A stretch of DNA of 64,000 nucleotides from Prionace glauca (taxonomy: Eukaryota > Chordata > Chondrichthyes > Carcharhiniformes > Carcharhinidae), in contig CM075760.1 of assembly GCA_037974335.1 (NCBI GenBank), forward strand, positions 28,596,402-28,660,401. The letters are read 5' to 3'. Of this stretch, positions 9,475-20,123 are shown piece by piece. The notes under the pieces were generated by a model. That model had not been told where the DNA came from and ran no database searches. It saw only the letters and a program-made list of their open reading frames with translations. Positions within the stretch are counted from its first letter, which is position 1. Every line of letters begins with the position of its first letter. Position numbers and translations under genes: made by a program.

Positions 9475-9800
9475 CAGGCAGCAGAGGATTCCGCGCAGGC
9501 GTAGTACAGGCCATGTTCTGAGTTTGCGCAGTGGGGATGCTGGCAGTCGGGAGTTCCTTGTTTCTTGTCCTTGCGGCGGGTCAGGAAGCGGCGGGTCCGA
9601 GAGAGAGACTGCCGCAAAGGGAAGATGGAAAGGCTTCATAAACAACCAGTGAAGTCAGCAAACCTCGAATAAGAAGGTTCCAGGCCAGTCCCGAGTTTGT
9701 CCTAAGCCGCTCTGCTTCCCGCAGAGACAAACCCGGAAGAAGGACCGCCAGCCTCACCAGGCAAGGTGCAGCAGTGCGCCTGCGCGGTGCTCCCTGCCAG
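9475..9800. promoter_or_regulatory. CpG-rich block, possible promoter
   Basis: Contains GC-rich NRF1-like half sites ('gcgcaggcgta' near 9494 and 'gcctgcgcggtg' near 9780) and many CpGs. No CCAAT box or matching exon can be tied to it, so this is a weak call. Confidence 0.3.
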
Positions 9801-9865
9801 CAGGAGGAGAGAGATTGTCAATGTCTATCCTGGAATGACAGTGATGGATTTTAAAACTCCTTTTA

Positions 9866-9985
9866 CAGGGAGTTAGGGTTTATTTATTGGTGTCACAAGT
9901 ATGCTTACATTGACACCGCATTGAAGTTACTGTGAAAACCCCCAAGTCGCCCCACTCCAGTGCCTGTTCGGGTGGACCGAGGGAG
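9866..9985 (-). mobile_element. tRNA-derived SINE (type B) 3' fragment
   Basis: Reverse complement of the type B tail ('tatgcttacattgacacc', 'gaagttactgtgaaaac'). Confidence 0.7.
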
Positions 9986-10079
9986 TTGGAGGGGGAGGAT
10001 TTGTCAATGAGAATTTTAAGCCAAGCATCACTTCAACATTGATAGAATCTTCAGATTCATTAGGATCTGGATAGTTCAC

Positions 10080-10117
10080 AAAGGAAATTTCCGTTCATCC
10101 AATACTGGATGCCATAA
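10080..10117 (+). repeat. Fragment of repeat R2
   Basis: 'aggaaatttccgttcatcc' and 'aatactggatg' resemble the distal part of the repeat whose other parts lie at 16625-17169 and 19705-20010. Short and approximate. Confidence 0.35.
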
Positions 10118-10612
10118 GAGTTAAAGAACAAAGAAAATACAGCACAGGAAAAGACCCTTCGGTTCTCCAAACCTGTGCCGATCATGGTGCCCAAAATTAT
10201 CTAAAAAGTACCTTCTGCCCTCACTTCATCCATATCCGTCTACTCCCTCCCCATTCATGGACCCATTCAGATGCCTGTTAAATGTTGCTAATGTCCCTCC
10301 TTCCACCACCTCCTCTGGCAGCATGTTCCAGGCATCCACCACTCTCTTTGTGAAAAACTTCCCCTGCATTTCTCCCTTAAACTCCCCCCCCCCCCCCCTC
10401 ACCTTGAACCTGTACCCCCTTGTAATTGACACTTCCACCCTGGGAAAAAGCTCTGAATATCCACCTTGTCTATGCTTTTCAGAATTTTTTCACCTCTATC
10501 AGATCTCCCCTCTGCCTCTGTCTTTACAGTGAAAACAATCCTAGTTTGTTCAACCACTCCTCATAGCTGATGTCCTCGAAATCAGAAAACATCCTGGTCA
10601 ACCTTTAGTCAG
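10118..10612 (-). mobile_element. CR1-like LINE, 3' end
   Basis: The minus strand encodes a LINE C-terminal tail (GKFFTKRVVDAWNMLPEEVVEGG) and ends with a 'ttctttgttctt'-like 3' terminus near 10118. A C homopolymer lies at about 10385-10398. Confidence 0.8.
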
Positions 10613-10936
10613 GACAGTGTGTGAATACCAGTGATGATGTTCACAGACTCCTAATACCTGATCTCACCAAGTGATCGAGGTTGAGCGTATGGGAGATTTT
10701 AAAGTCTTGGTTGATTGTCGATATGACTCCTGCCTCTTCCATCTTCTCCGTCTCACCCCTTTCCCTGAAGGAAATTTGTGAATCAGTTGAATTTTTTACA
10801 ACAATCTGGCAGCTTTCATGGTCATGTTTTCCTCCTGTCGGCCCCACAAATTACCAGATTTATTCAGCTCAATTTCACAACCTGTTTTGTGGGTTCTCTC
10901 TCTCACTCCCTTTTTTCTGTTTCAAACCAATTTCAC
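10613..10936 (+). other. Intron 5' of the 11.0-kb ZNF terminal exon
   Basis: No gene seen. The last 60 bases ('gggttctctctctcactcc' then a pyrimidine tract) match intron ends before the leaders at 558 and 20123. Confidence 0.5.
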
Positions 10937-10938
10937 AG
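10937..10938 (+). promoter_or_regulatory. 3' splice site of the 11.0-kb ZNF terminal exon
   Basis: The acceptor 'ccaatttcacag' precedes leader sequence shared with 558 and 20123. In-frame stops lie between the acceptor and the ATG at 11040, including TGA at 10992, so translation must start within this exon. Confidence 0.65.
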
Positions 10939-11039
10939 GATTTCGAGAGGGTTGCAGTCAGGAGATTCAAACCAAACATCACATCTGGATCTGACAGTTG
11001 CATAACTTATCACAGTGTAAATATCAGCAGATTTTTAAC

Positions 11040-12470
11040 ATGGCAAGAAAAAGAACCGTTCACACTGGGGAGAAACCGTACACGTGTTCTGTGTGTGGAA
11101 GAGGCTTCAGCCAATTATCTTACCTATCAACACACAATTGCAGTCACACCAAGAAGAAACCGTGGAAATGTGAGGACTGTGGGAAGAGATTCCAATCCCC
11201 ATCTCACCTGGAAATGCATTGCCGCAGTCACACTGGGGAGAAACCATTCATCTGCTCTGACTGTGGGAACGGATTCACTCAGTTAACCAACTTGCTAAGA
11301 CACCAGGAAGTCCACAATGGGAAGAGGCTATTGAGCTCCTCTGAGTGTGGGATGAAACGCCAGCGAGTTCAGACCGGGGAGAAGCCATTCATCTGCTCCG
11401 AATGTGGGAAGAGATTCTCAAGGTCGCCTAACCTGCTGGCACACCAGCGAGTTCATACTGAGGACAGACCTTTTAAATGCCCGGACTGTGGGAAGTGCTT
11501 TAAAAGTGCAGGGGAACTCATGTCCCATCAACATATTCACACTGACGAGAGGCCTTTCAGGTGCTCTGACTGTGGGAGTGGGTTCAAGTCATCCAATGCC
11601 CTAACTAAACACCAGCGCACTCACACTGATGAGAGACCTTTCAGATGCTCTCAGTGTGGCACTGCATTCAGGCAATCGAGTGACCTGTCTGTACACTGGC
11701 GCACTCACACTGGGGAGAAGCCATTCTCCTGCTCTCAATGTGGGAAGGGATTCACTCACTCATCTAGTCTGCAGAGACACCAACGAATTCACACTCATGA
11801 GAAACCTTACATCTGCTCCAAATGTGGGAAGGGATTCAGTCAGTCCACCAATTTGCTAAGACACCAGCAAGTTCACACTACTGAGAGACCATTTAAATGC
11901 CCAGAATGTGGGAAGTGCTATAAAAGTTCTGCGAAGCTGCTGTGCCATCAACGTGTCCACACTGATGAGAGCCCATTTAGGTGCTCTCACTGTGGGATTG
12001 GGTTCAAGACATCATCTGCCCTCACATCACATCAGCGCACTCACACTGAGGAGAGACCTTTTAAATGCGCAGAATGTGGCAAAAGCTTTAAACGTTCAGG
12101 GGAACTCGTATGCCATCAACGAATTCACACTGAGGAGAGACCTTTTAAATGTCCAGACTGCGGGAAGGGCTTTAAGATTTCCTGCAATCTGGTGTCCCAT
12201 CGACGCGTTCACACTGGAGAGAGACCGTTCAGATGCTCTGATTGTGGGACTGCGTTCAGAGAATTATGTCATCTCACTGTACACCAGCGCATTCACACTG
12301 GGGAGAGGCCGTTCACCTGCTCAGAATGTGGAAAGGGATTTTCTCATTCATTCAACTTGCTGATACACAAGCGAGTTCACACTGGGGAGAAGCCGTACAC
12401 CTGCTCTGTGTGTGGGAAGGGATTTGCTCATTCATCCAATCTGCTAACACACCAGCGAGTTCACAAGTGA
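11040..12470 (+). CDS. C2H2 zinc-finger protein, 16 intact fingers plus one degenerate
   Basis: Predicted nuclear DNA-binding protein of 476 residues, the longest ZNF in the window. The start chosen is the ATG at 11040 ([14 protein letters not shown], good 'aacatgg' context). The frame is open 14 codons further upstream but has no ATG there. Sixteen C2H2 fingers have complete ligands. Between the third and the next intact finger lies a collapsed unit ([18 protein letters not shown]) that lost its first Cys and most of the finger without breaking frame. Linkers alternate between TGEKPF and TDERPF/TEERPF, pointing to multi-finger duplication. The protein ends THQRVHK. No effector domain is visible. 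The 3' UTR runs to a SINE at 12547, with further ZNF-type 3' flank to about 13915. Confidence 0.88.
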   Translation: MARKRTVHTGEKPYTCSVCGRGFSQLSYLSTHNCSHTKKKPWKCEDCGKRFQSPSHLEMHCRSHTGEKPFICSDCGNGFTQLTNLLRHQEVHNGKRLLSSSECGMKRQRVQTGEKPFICSECGKRFSRSPNLLAHQRVHTEDRPFKCPDCGKCFKSAGELMSHQHIHTDERPFRCSDCGSGFKSSNALTKHQRTHTDERPFRCSQCGTAFRQSSDLSVHWRTHTGEKPFSCSQCGKGFTHSSSLQRHQRIHTHEKPYICSKCGKGFSQSTNLLRHQQVHTTERPFKCPECGKCYKSSAKLLCHQRVHTDESPFRCSHCGIGFKTSSALTSHQRTHTEERPFKCAECGKSFKRSGELVCHQRIHTEERPFKCPDCGKGFKISCNLVSHRRVHTGERPFRCSDCGTAFRELCHLTVHQRIHTGERPFTCSECGKGFSHSFNLLIHKRVHTGEKPYTCSVCGKGFAHSSNLLTHQRVHK

Positions 12471-12546
12471 GTGGATTTTGCCATCAATTACATCCAGAAA
12501 GGAACCATGTTCATTGGGCTCTGTTTCTGCTGATGTATATTCCATC

Positions 12547-12806
12547 TCAGGGTGGTACGGTAACAGTTGTTAGCACTGCTGCATCACAGCGCTAGGGATC
12601 CAAGTTCAATTCCGGCCCTGGAATGACCGCATGTGTTTCCTCCCACAGTCCAAAGATATGTGGGTTAGGTTGATTGGCCATGCTAGGTGACTCCTCATTG
12701 TCAGAGGGATTGGCAGAGTAAATACATGGAGTTACTGGGTGGGAATATTGTCAGTGTATGCTCAATGAGCCAAATGGCCTCCTTCTGCACTTAGGTATTC
12801 TAGGTT
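12547..12806 (+). mobile_element. tRNA-derived SINE (type A)
   Basis: Head 'gttagcactgctgcatcac' and 'agttcaattcc', core 'tttcctcccacagtccaaag', tail 'ctgcacttaggtattcta'. It lies just after the stop of the 16-finger gene and is probably within its 3' UTR. Confidence 0.8.
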
Positions 12807-13059
12807 TGTCTTAAACATTGTGAATATTTTTAATATCTCTAATACAAGTCATTTCCTTTTGAAGGGCTCTCCCTCTCCCCTGTTTTCTCCATCCTCACCT
12901 CCAACAACAAGTGTGAGCAGCTCATGGAAATGCTTTGTCACTAAGATTGAGATAATCCCATCAGCTGTCTCTGCTGCTTTGCTCCATTCCATTAGCCTAA
13001 TGGGCCAAACTGTCTCTCGACATCCTTCTTGTCTGAGCCCTGAACTCCCACTTTTCTCC

Positions 13060-13755
13060 ATCCAGTCTCACACACACCAGTGGGTTCATACTGCAGAGAG
13101 AGGATTTAAATTCTGCAACTGTGACAGGAGCTTTAAAAATGCACTTCATTGATGGTTCACCAGTGCATTCACACTGGTTCCACTCCACTCATCTGCTCTC
13201 AGTGTAGTAAGAGATTCAGGCAATTGTCCATCCTGCAGCAACTGCAGACAGTTCACACCAGGAAGAGATCATTCACCTGCTCCATGTATTGAAAGCAATT
13301 CACTGATTCATTCATTTTGTTAATTCGTCAGTGAGTTCACACTGATGGAATATATTTTAAATGTCTGGATTGTGAAAAATGTTTTAAAATGTCTGTGGAT
13401 CTGATGTGCTATCAGCAGGTTCACACTGACAGCAAACCATCCAGAGTCTCTCACTGTGAAACTGGGTTCAGCTAGTCATGTGAACTGAATGTTCACGAGT
13501 GCACTCACTCTGGGTGAGGCCATTCACCTGCTCCAGTTTGGGAAGAGATTCAGTCAGTTATTGCACCTCAATACACATCAACTTGTTCGCACTGATAAGG
13601 AATCTTTTCAAAGTTCTGACTGTGAGCAGAGATTTAAATGCAAAATGTATCTGCTGATACACAGATACATTCAAAGACTATTCACCTGCTCCATGTGTGA
13701 GGAGAGATTCACTCAGTTATCTTACTTTCTAACACAGCAGAGTGAGCCTAAGTGA
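13060..13755 (+). pseudogene. Decayed C2H2 zinc-finger array
   Basis: Repeated 'gttcacactg' linkers and finger-like CX2C/HX3H pieces recur at about 84-bp spacing (about eight units), but stops and lost ligands break nearly all of them. The longest open piece (13489-13755) encodes fragments such as CSMCEERFTQLSYFLTQ, in which the zinc-binding His residues are lost. It is followed by a ZNF-type 3' UTR with AATAAA at 13890-13895 and 13901-13906. It may be the older 3' part of a larger array or a separate dead gene. Confidence 0.7.
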
Positions 13756-13889
13756 CTACAGGGGCCGGATTTTGCTGTTATTCCTTCTGTGAATCACATT
13801 CAGCACTGAACTATGTTCATTCTGATATTTGAAATTTGTTTCTAATGATGTTAATAATCTCTGTAACTGGACTGAAGTTGAATATTCTA

Positions 13890-13906
13890 AATAAATGTGA
13901 AATAAA
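13890..13906 (+). terminator. Polyadenylation signals of a ZNF 3' UTR
   Basis: Two AATAAA hexamers. The surrounding sequence is homologous to 34320-34410 after the 13-finger gene. Confidence 0.6.
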
Positions 13907-13919
13907 ACAGATTTGTTTG

Positions 13920-14189
13920 AATACATTATTGGAGATGTTTGTCTTTCCCAGCTGAGTGTTTAACATTGACTGGCTGGAGCTCAGAAAGGGCAATATGGGG
14001 GAGGATCATACAGTAGGAACAGAAGTTCAGTCTGTTCCTGCCATAGGGTCACACTGACAGGGACAAACAACACTTTGGTCTTTCTCATCTCTCTGACAGC
14101 AAACTGGGTTAATCCTGAGGTGTGTCAGAAATATGTCCCAGCTGCTCTCTTCCATAGTCCAGAGCTCCTAGACATGGAACTGAAGGCTC
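13920..14189. other. No gene recognised
   Basis: Sequence downstream of the poly(A) signals without a supported feature. Confidence 0.35.
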
Positions 14190-15062
14190 TTTTAACAGAA
14201 GGATCTAGATAGGCTGGGCAAATGGGCCAGGAAATGGCAAATGGAATTTAATGTTGGCAAGTGCGAGGTGGTCCACTTTGATAGGAGGAATGGTAGGAAG
14301 GATTATCACTTACGTGGTGAAAAACTGCAGCAGGCAACGGTGCAGAGGGACCTTGGGGTCCTTGTGCATGAGTCGCAAAAACCCAGCTTGCAGGTGCAGC
14401 AGATGATCAGGAAGGCGAATGGGATGCTGGCCTTCATAGCGAGGGGAATTGAATATAAAAGTAGGGAGGTCTTGCTGCGACTGTAAAGGGCATTGGTGAG
14501 GCCGCAGCTGGAGTACTGTGTGCAGTTTTGGGCACTGTACTTACGCAAGGATATTTTGGCCTTGGAGGGAGTGCAGAGGAGGTTTACTAGGCTGATACCG
14601 GAGTTGAGGGGGTTGAGCAATGAGGAGAGGCTGAATAAACTAGGCTTGTACTCGTTAGAGTTTAGAAGAATGAGGGGAGATCTCATTGAGACGTATAAGA
14701 TGATGAATGGGATGGATAGGATAGAGGTGGAGAGACTCTTCCCGCTCAGAAAGAATAGTAGGACTTAGAGGGCACAGCCTCAAGATAAAGGGGGGGGGCG
14801 GTTTAGAACAGAGTTGAGGAGGAACTTCTTCACTCAAAGGGTGGTGAATCTCTGGAATTCTCTGCCCGTTGAAGTGGTGGAGGCTACCTCGCTAAATATT
14901 TTTAAGACGCGGGTTGATGGGTTTTTGATAAGTGAGGGGATTAAGGGTTATGGGGAGAGGGCGGGAATGTGGAACTGAGCCACAACAGATCAGCCATGAT
15001 CTTATTGAATGGCGGGGCAGGCTCTAAGGGCTAGATGGCCTACTCCTGCTCCTATTTCTTAT
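14190..15062 (+). mobile_element. CR1-like LINE, 3' portion
   Basis: Encodes the RT C-terminal part and tail: [43 protein letters not shown] and [15 protein letters not shown]. It ends with the shared 3' UTR ('cagccatgatcttattgaat') at about 15062. Frame breaks are present. Same family as 865, 25757 and 47820. Confidence 0.88.
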
Positions 15063-15104
15063 GTAAGTTTCTTATAACTATGTTTAGAGTCAGGATGAAT
15101 AATT

Positions 15105-15240
15105 GTGAAAGAAAATCAAAATACTACATATGCTGGAAATCTGAAATAAAAACAAAGCTAGAAAAACTCAGCAGATCTGTCACAGCTGCAGAGAATTTGC
15201 AACAATTCTGGCTTTTGAACAAAGGTGAAGGCTGTCAAAT
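15105..15240 (-). repeat. Dispersed repeat R3
   Basis: Reverse complement of the R3 unit ('aaaaactcagcagatctgtc', 'catatgctggaaatctgaaa'). Confidence 0.55.
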
Positions 15241-15554
15241 CAAAGATTAGTGTAAAACTACGATCTGTTCCTGACTGGAAGTGAAACAGCAGGTTTAAAT
15301 TTCCAGACTGATAAATGATTGTGGTAATTACACTATGCACACTATTTCGAGGAAGGTGTTAACTAATTTAAAATAAGCCTGTTTAAATATATTTTCATAG
15401 AAAATAGGAGCAGGAGTAAACCATTCTCGGCCAGTCATTATGATCATGGACCAGGGAAGATGTATTTATATTTGACAATATCAAGTGGCAATGGCAGTGC
15501 TATTACCCAGCGTGCACTGACAGAGGGACTACACCCTATCTTGAATACAGGCGA

Positions 15555-15666
15555 TCATTGCGCAGGCTCAGTGCCGCTCTGGCTGGAGCATGCGCAGTGC
15601 AGTGTAGGCGGTGATCGGATGGGATGGTGTTGGAGCAGCAGGGGGAGCAGAAACTGGAGACAGCGG
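15555..15666 (+). promoter_or_regulatory. Promoter and first non-coding exon, probably of the 20.1-kb ZNF gene
   Basis: GC-rich block with an NRF1-like GCATGCGC (15588-15595) followed by an exon ending in a good 5' splice site (CGG then GTGAGTGAG, GT at 15666-15667). No start codon with a long frame follows, so the exon is likely untranslated. The next plus-strand ZNF acceptor is at 20122. Confidence 0.45.
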
Positions 15667-15667
15667 T

Positions 15668-16267
15668 GAGTGAGATTAAGTGGAGCCTGAGGATCAAAAG
15701 GGAGGGCCCATAACACCCGGTGTAGGAAGCAGAGCTTTCGTAAACATTGGCTATGAGCTTCAAACCACAAATAAGACGCCCGAGGCCCTGCTTGACCGAT
15801 TTTGTAGCCTCCATCTTTAGAGAACAATGGGCAGCGTGGCCGCCCTATTTATTGGAGGCAATGGACAGCAGGGCGGTAGCCATCTTTATAGGGGGCAATA
15901 GGCAACAGGGCGCATGTGCAACGCCACCTCTATAAGAGGCAATGGGCATTGATTCCAGAAGTTAGGTCCTGGCCTCCAGAATCGGTCTCTTTTCCATTAA
16001 GGCACAGAAACATTGAATTATTACACTACAGAAAATGACTAACCCGTCATGCATGTGCTGGTTCTCTACAAGGGAAATCAGTTCATCCCACTACTCTGTC
16101 TTTTCACTAACAAAACCAACAGAAAATATTTCCCATCCTAATTACCTGTGGAGAAAATTGTGATCAATTGCAGTCCATGTCGTGGAGGTGCTCCCCGTTA
16201 GGTCAGGAGTTACAAGCTATTCACCCAGTGATGATGAAGGGACGGTGATACATCTCTGTATACATCT
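15668..16267. other. Intron-like region; no gene recognised
   Basis: Contains an imperfect tandem motif at about 15820-15955: three or four copies of 'gggcaatgggca(g)(c)a' with 'gccatcttta/ccctattta' and 'aggcaat'. No coding evidence. Confidence 0.35.
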
Positions 16268-16269
16268 CT

Positions 16270-16602
16270 GTGGCATGGTGGCACAGTGGTTAGCACTGCT
16301 GCTCCCGGGACCCAGATTCGATTCCCGGCGCGGGTCGCTGTGTGTGTGGACTTTGCACATTCTACTTGTGTCTGCGTGGGTTTCATCTGGGTGCTCTAAT
16401 TTCGTCCCACAGTCCAAAGATGTGCGGGTTAGGTTGATTGGCCATGGCAAAAAAATTGCCTTAGTGTTCTGAGATGCGTAGGTTAGAGGGATTAATGGGT
16501 AAAATATGTGGGGGTAGGCCCTGGGTGGGATTGTGGTCGGTGCAGACTCAATGGGCCGAACAGCCTCTTTCTGCACTGTAGGGTTCTATGATTCTATGAT
16601 CT
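16270..16602 (+). mobile_element. tRNA-derived SINE (type A), full length
   Basis: Head 'ggcacagtggttagcactg', B-box-like 'gattcgattcc', and tail 'ctgtagggttctatgattct'. One of the best-preserved copies. Confidence 0.88.
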
Positions 16603-17169
16603 CTGAATCAATAATTACAATATGTATTTATACAGCATCTTTCATGTACTGAAACATTCTGAGGTGTTTCTCAGATGTGTTATAAAGCAACATTTGACAC
16701 AGAGTCATGTGAGCAGACATGAGGGTGGATGGTTAAAGGCTTGGTTAAAGAGGTAATTTTAATGAGCATCTTAAATGGATAATATAGAGGGGGAGCAGTT
16801 TAAGGGGAAATTCGAAAGATTGTGGCCTTGGTAACTAGGTGTGCGTGTATGCAGGATACAGTGTTTAAAACTGTGAATGCTGAGGAAGCTGGAATGAAAG
16901 GAATGCAGAGATACTGGAGGGTTGTGAGCCAAGAGGAGATTATAGAGGTAGGGAGGAGTGAAACTGGAGGGATTTGAGAACAAGGATGAGTAATTTAAAA
17001 TGTTGATTCGTAAACAGGAGCCTTTGTAGCACAGGGGTGATGGGTGAACAAGATTTGGAATGAGTAAACACGTGGGCAGCAGAATTGTGATGACCTGAAG
17101 TTAATGGACAGGTTGAGTGAGGAAGACAGGCCAGGGGTGTGTTAGAATTATTAAGTCTAATGCTAACAA

Positions 17170-19704
17170 GCACTCAGATCCTGCATGGACCAGCTGGAGG
17201 GGGTATTCGCAGACATCATCAACATCTCTTCACAACAATCTGAGGTCTGCCTGCTTCAAGATGGCGACCATCATCCCAGTACCAAAGAAAAGCCAAGCAG
17301 TGTGACTTAATGACTATCGTCTGGTGGGTCAAACATCCATCTTTATGAAGTGCTTCAAAAGGTTAGTCATGGCACGAATCAATTCCAGCCTCTCGGACTG
17401 CCTGGATCCAATACAGTTCACATACTGCCTCAACAAGTCCACAGCAGACGCCAATTCCCTGCCCCGCACTCAACCCTGGAACATCTAGATTACAAAGACA
17501 GATATGTTAGATTCCTATTTATTGACTACAGCTCAGCCTTCAACATCATTATTCCCACAAAACTCATCTCCAAACTGCATAGCCTGGGCTCAGCTCCTCC
17601 CTCTGTGACTGGATGCTGAACTTTCTAACCCACAGACCACAATCAGTAAGGATAGGCAACAACACCTCCTCCTCGATCATCCTCAACACCGATGCCCCCA
17701 CAAGGTTATGTTCTCAGCCCTTACTATACTCCTTATACACGTATGACTGTGGCCAAATTTCCCTCCAACTCGATTTTCAAGTTTGCTGGTGACACCACCG
17801 TAGTGAGTTGGATCTCCAGCAATGACGAGACAGAGTACAGGAATGAGACAGAGAATCTGGTGAACTGGTGCGACAACAATAATCTCTCCCTTAACGTAAA
17901 CAAAATTAAGGAAATTGTCATTTACTAAAGGAAACATAGTGGAGAACATGCCCTGTCTACATCAACGGGAATGAAATAGAAATGGATGAACGTTTCAAGT
18001 TTTTAGGAGTCCAGATAATTAACAACTTGTCCTGGTCCCCCCAGACCAACACTGTAGTTAAGAAAGCCCACCCATGCCTCTACTTTCTCAGAAGACTATG
18101 GAAAATCTCATGGGATCTAGGGTGAGGTAGCTAAATGCATACAAAATTGACTTGGTGACAGAAGCCAGACAGTAGTTGTAGAGGGTTGTTTTTCAAACTG
18201 GAGACCGGTGACCAGCAGAGTGTCTCAGGGATCGGTGCTGGGTCCACTGTTATCTGTCATTTCTATTAATGATTTGGATGAAAATATAGGAGGCATAGTT
18301 TGTAAGTTTGCAGGTGACACCAAGATTGGTGGCGTAGTAGACAGTGAAGAAGGTTATCTTGGATTGCAAAAGGATCTTGATCAATTGGGCCAGTGAGCCG
18401 ATGAATGGCAGATAAAGTTTAATTCAGATAACTGCAAGGTGTTGCGTTTTGGGAGATTGAACCAGGACAGGACTTACCCAGTTAATGGTAGGCCACTGGG
18501 GAGAGTTACAGAACAAAGAGATCTAGGGGTACAGGTTCATAGCTCATTGAGAGTGGAGTCACAGGTGGCCAGAGGGTGAAGAAGGCAATCAGCATGCTTG
18601 GTTTCATTGGTCAGAATATTGAATACAGGAGTTGTTGAAATTGTATAAGACATTGGTAAGGCCATTTGGAATACTGTGTTCAGTTCTGGTCACCCTATTA
18701 TAGAAAGAATATTATTAAACTAGAAAGAGTGCAGAAGAGATTTACTAGGATGCTACCGGAACTTGATGGTTTGAGTTATAAAGAGAGGCTGGACAGACTG
18801 GGACTTTTTTTATCTGGAGCATTAGAGACTGAGGGGTGATCTTATAGAGGTCTATAAAACAAGAAGCATAGATCAGCTAGATAGTCAATATCTTTTCCCA
18901 AAGGTAAGGGAGTCTAAAACGAGAGGGCATCGGTTTAAGGTGAGAGGGGAGAGATACAAAAGGATCCAGAGGGGTAATTATTTCACACAGAGGGTGGTGA
19001 GTGTCTGGGACAAGCTGCCAGACATAGTAGTAGAGGTGGGTACAATTTTGGCTTTTAAAATAAGTTTAGACAGTTACATGGGTAAGATGGGTATAGAGGG
19101 ATAAGGGCTAAATGCAGGCAATTGGGACGAGCTTAGGTGTTTAAAAAATGGCAGCATGGCAAGTTGGGCCTGTTTCCATGCTGTAAACCTGTATGACTAT
19201 GAAATTTGGCATGTTCGCTGTGACTTTCACCAACTTTTACAGATGCACCATAGAAAGCATTTGCATCAGCTTGGTATGGCTCCTGCTCTGCCTAAGACCG
19301 CAAGGAACTACAGAAGGTTGTGAATGTAGCCCAATCCATCACACAAACCAGCCTGCCATCCACTGACCCTGTCTACACTTCCTGTTGCCTTGCTAAAGCA
19401 GCCAGCATAATTAAAGACTCCATGCACCTCGGATATTCTCTCTTCCACTTTCTTCCGTCGGGAAAAAGATACAAAAATCTGAGGTCACGTATCAACCGAC
19501 TCAAGGATAGCTTCTTCCCTGCTGCTGTCAGACTTTTGAATGGACCAACGTTGCATTAAGTTGATCTTTCTCTAAACCCTAGCTATGACTCTAGCACTAG
19601 TCTCCTTTCCTTCTCTATGAACGGTATGCTTTCTCTGTATAGCATGCAGTAAACAATACTTTTCACTGTATACTAATACATGTGACAATAATAAATCAAA
19701 TCGA
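17170..19704 (+). mobile_element. L2/Rex1-like LINE, itself interrupted
   Basis: Encodes RT motifs: [20 protein letters not shown], the [19 protein letters not shown] region (normally FADDT) and NWCDNNNLSLNVNK. After the insertion it resumes with the tail LFHFLPSGKRYKNLRSRINR. It ends in 'gacaataataaatcaaatc', the family 3' terminus. Stops and shifts are numerous. A second LINE occupies 18101-19194. Confidence 0.85.
18101..19194 (+). mobile_element. CR1-like LINE inserted in the L2-like LINE
   Basis: Flanked by GACTATG at 18094-18100 and 19195-19201. Encodes SQGSVLGPLLSV and KFAGDTKIGGVV (the catalytic Asp pair is changed to Gly-Asp), and ends with the 'gggcctgtttccatgctgt' 3' end. Being inside the L2-like copy it is the younger of the two. 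Confidence 0.85.
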
Positions 19705-20010
19705 AACAAAGGAATGAGTGACAGTTTTAGCAGCAGATGAACAGAGTAGACTGAAGTTGGGTGATGTTACTGAGGTGGAACTGGTCTTGGTAATGATACG
19801 GATTTGTGGTCAGATTCTCAGGTTGGGTGAAATATTTTGCTGTGGTTGTGAACAGTCTGGCTCAGTCTCAGACAATTTCCGAGGAAGGGATGGAGTCAAT
19901 GGGTAGAATTTGTAGCAGAGAGTGGAGACAATAACAATAGTTTTCCCAGGATTAAAATGGAGGAAAATTCTAGCCCAGTGCTGGAGAGATCTTTCAGGGA
20001 ATCAAAGGAT

Positions 20011-20121
20011 TCGGGGAGGGGTGGGAAATTGGTGCTAAAACCAGCTTAATTTCACAACCTGCCTTTCTGTTTTTTGTGAGTTCTCTCTCACTCAATTTTT
20101 TCTGTTTTAAATCAATTTCAC
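20011..20121 (+). other. Intron end before the 20.1-kb ZNF exon
   Basis: The pyrimidine-rich 'tgagttctctctcactcaat' and 'tctgttttaaatcaatttca' match the intron ends at about 520-556 and 10880-10936. Confidence 0.55.
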
Positions 20122-20123
20122 AG

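Larger units (their letters stand above)
16625..20010. repeat. Dispersed repeat R2, split by a LINE nest
   Basis: The left part (16625-17169) and right part (19705-20010) are consecutive segments of one dispersed repeat. The text runs from 'gtgatgggtgaacaag' through 'ttaagtctaatgctaacaa' to 'aacaaaggaatgagtgacag' and 'ctcagacaatttccgag'. A 5-bp AACAA at 17165-17169 and 19705-19709 flanks the inserted LINE. The class of R2 is not known to me. Confidence 0.65.

Noticed and set aside
10385-10398. C homopolymer as a structural feature
   Set aside because: It is a short run inside a LINE tail and probably slippage.
11404-12595. Open frames such as 11404-11604, 11629-11859, 11908-12363 and 12242-12595 inside the 16-finger gene
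   Set aside because: They are out-of-frame shadows of the finger array, with repeated GRDS/HWGE text produced by the linker codons.
16270-16340. tRNA gene suggested by A-box and B-box-like sequences
   Set aside because: The boxes are the head of a dispersed SINE that recurs in both orientations. No cloverleaf with anticodon arm could be supported.
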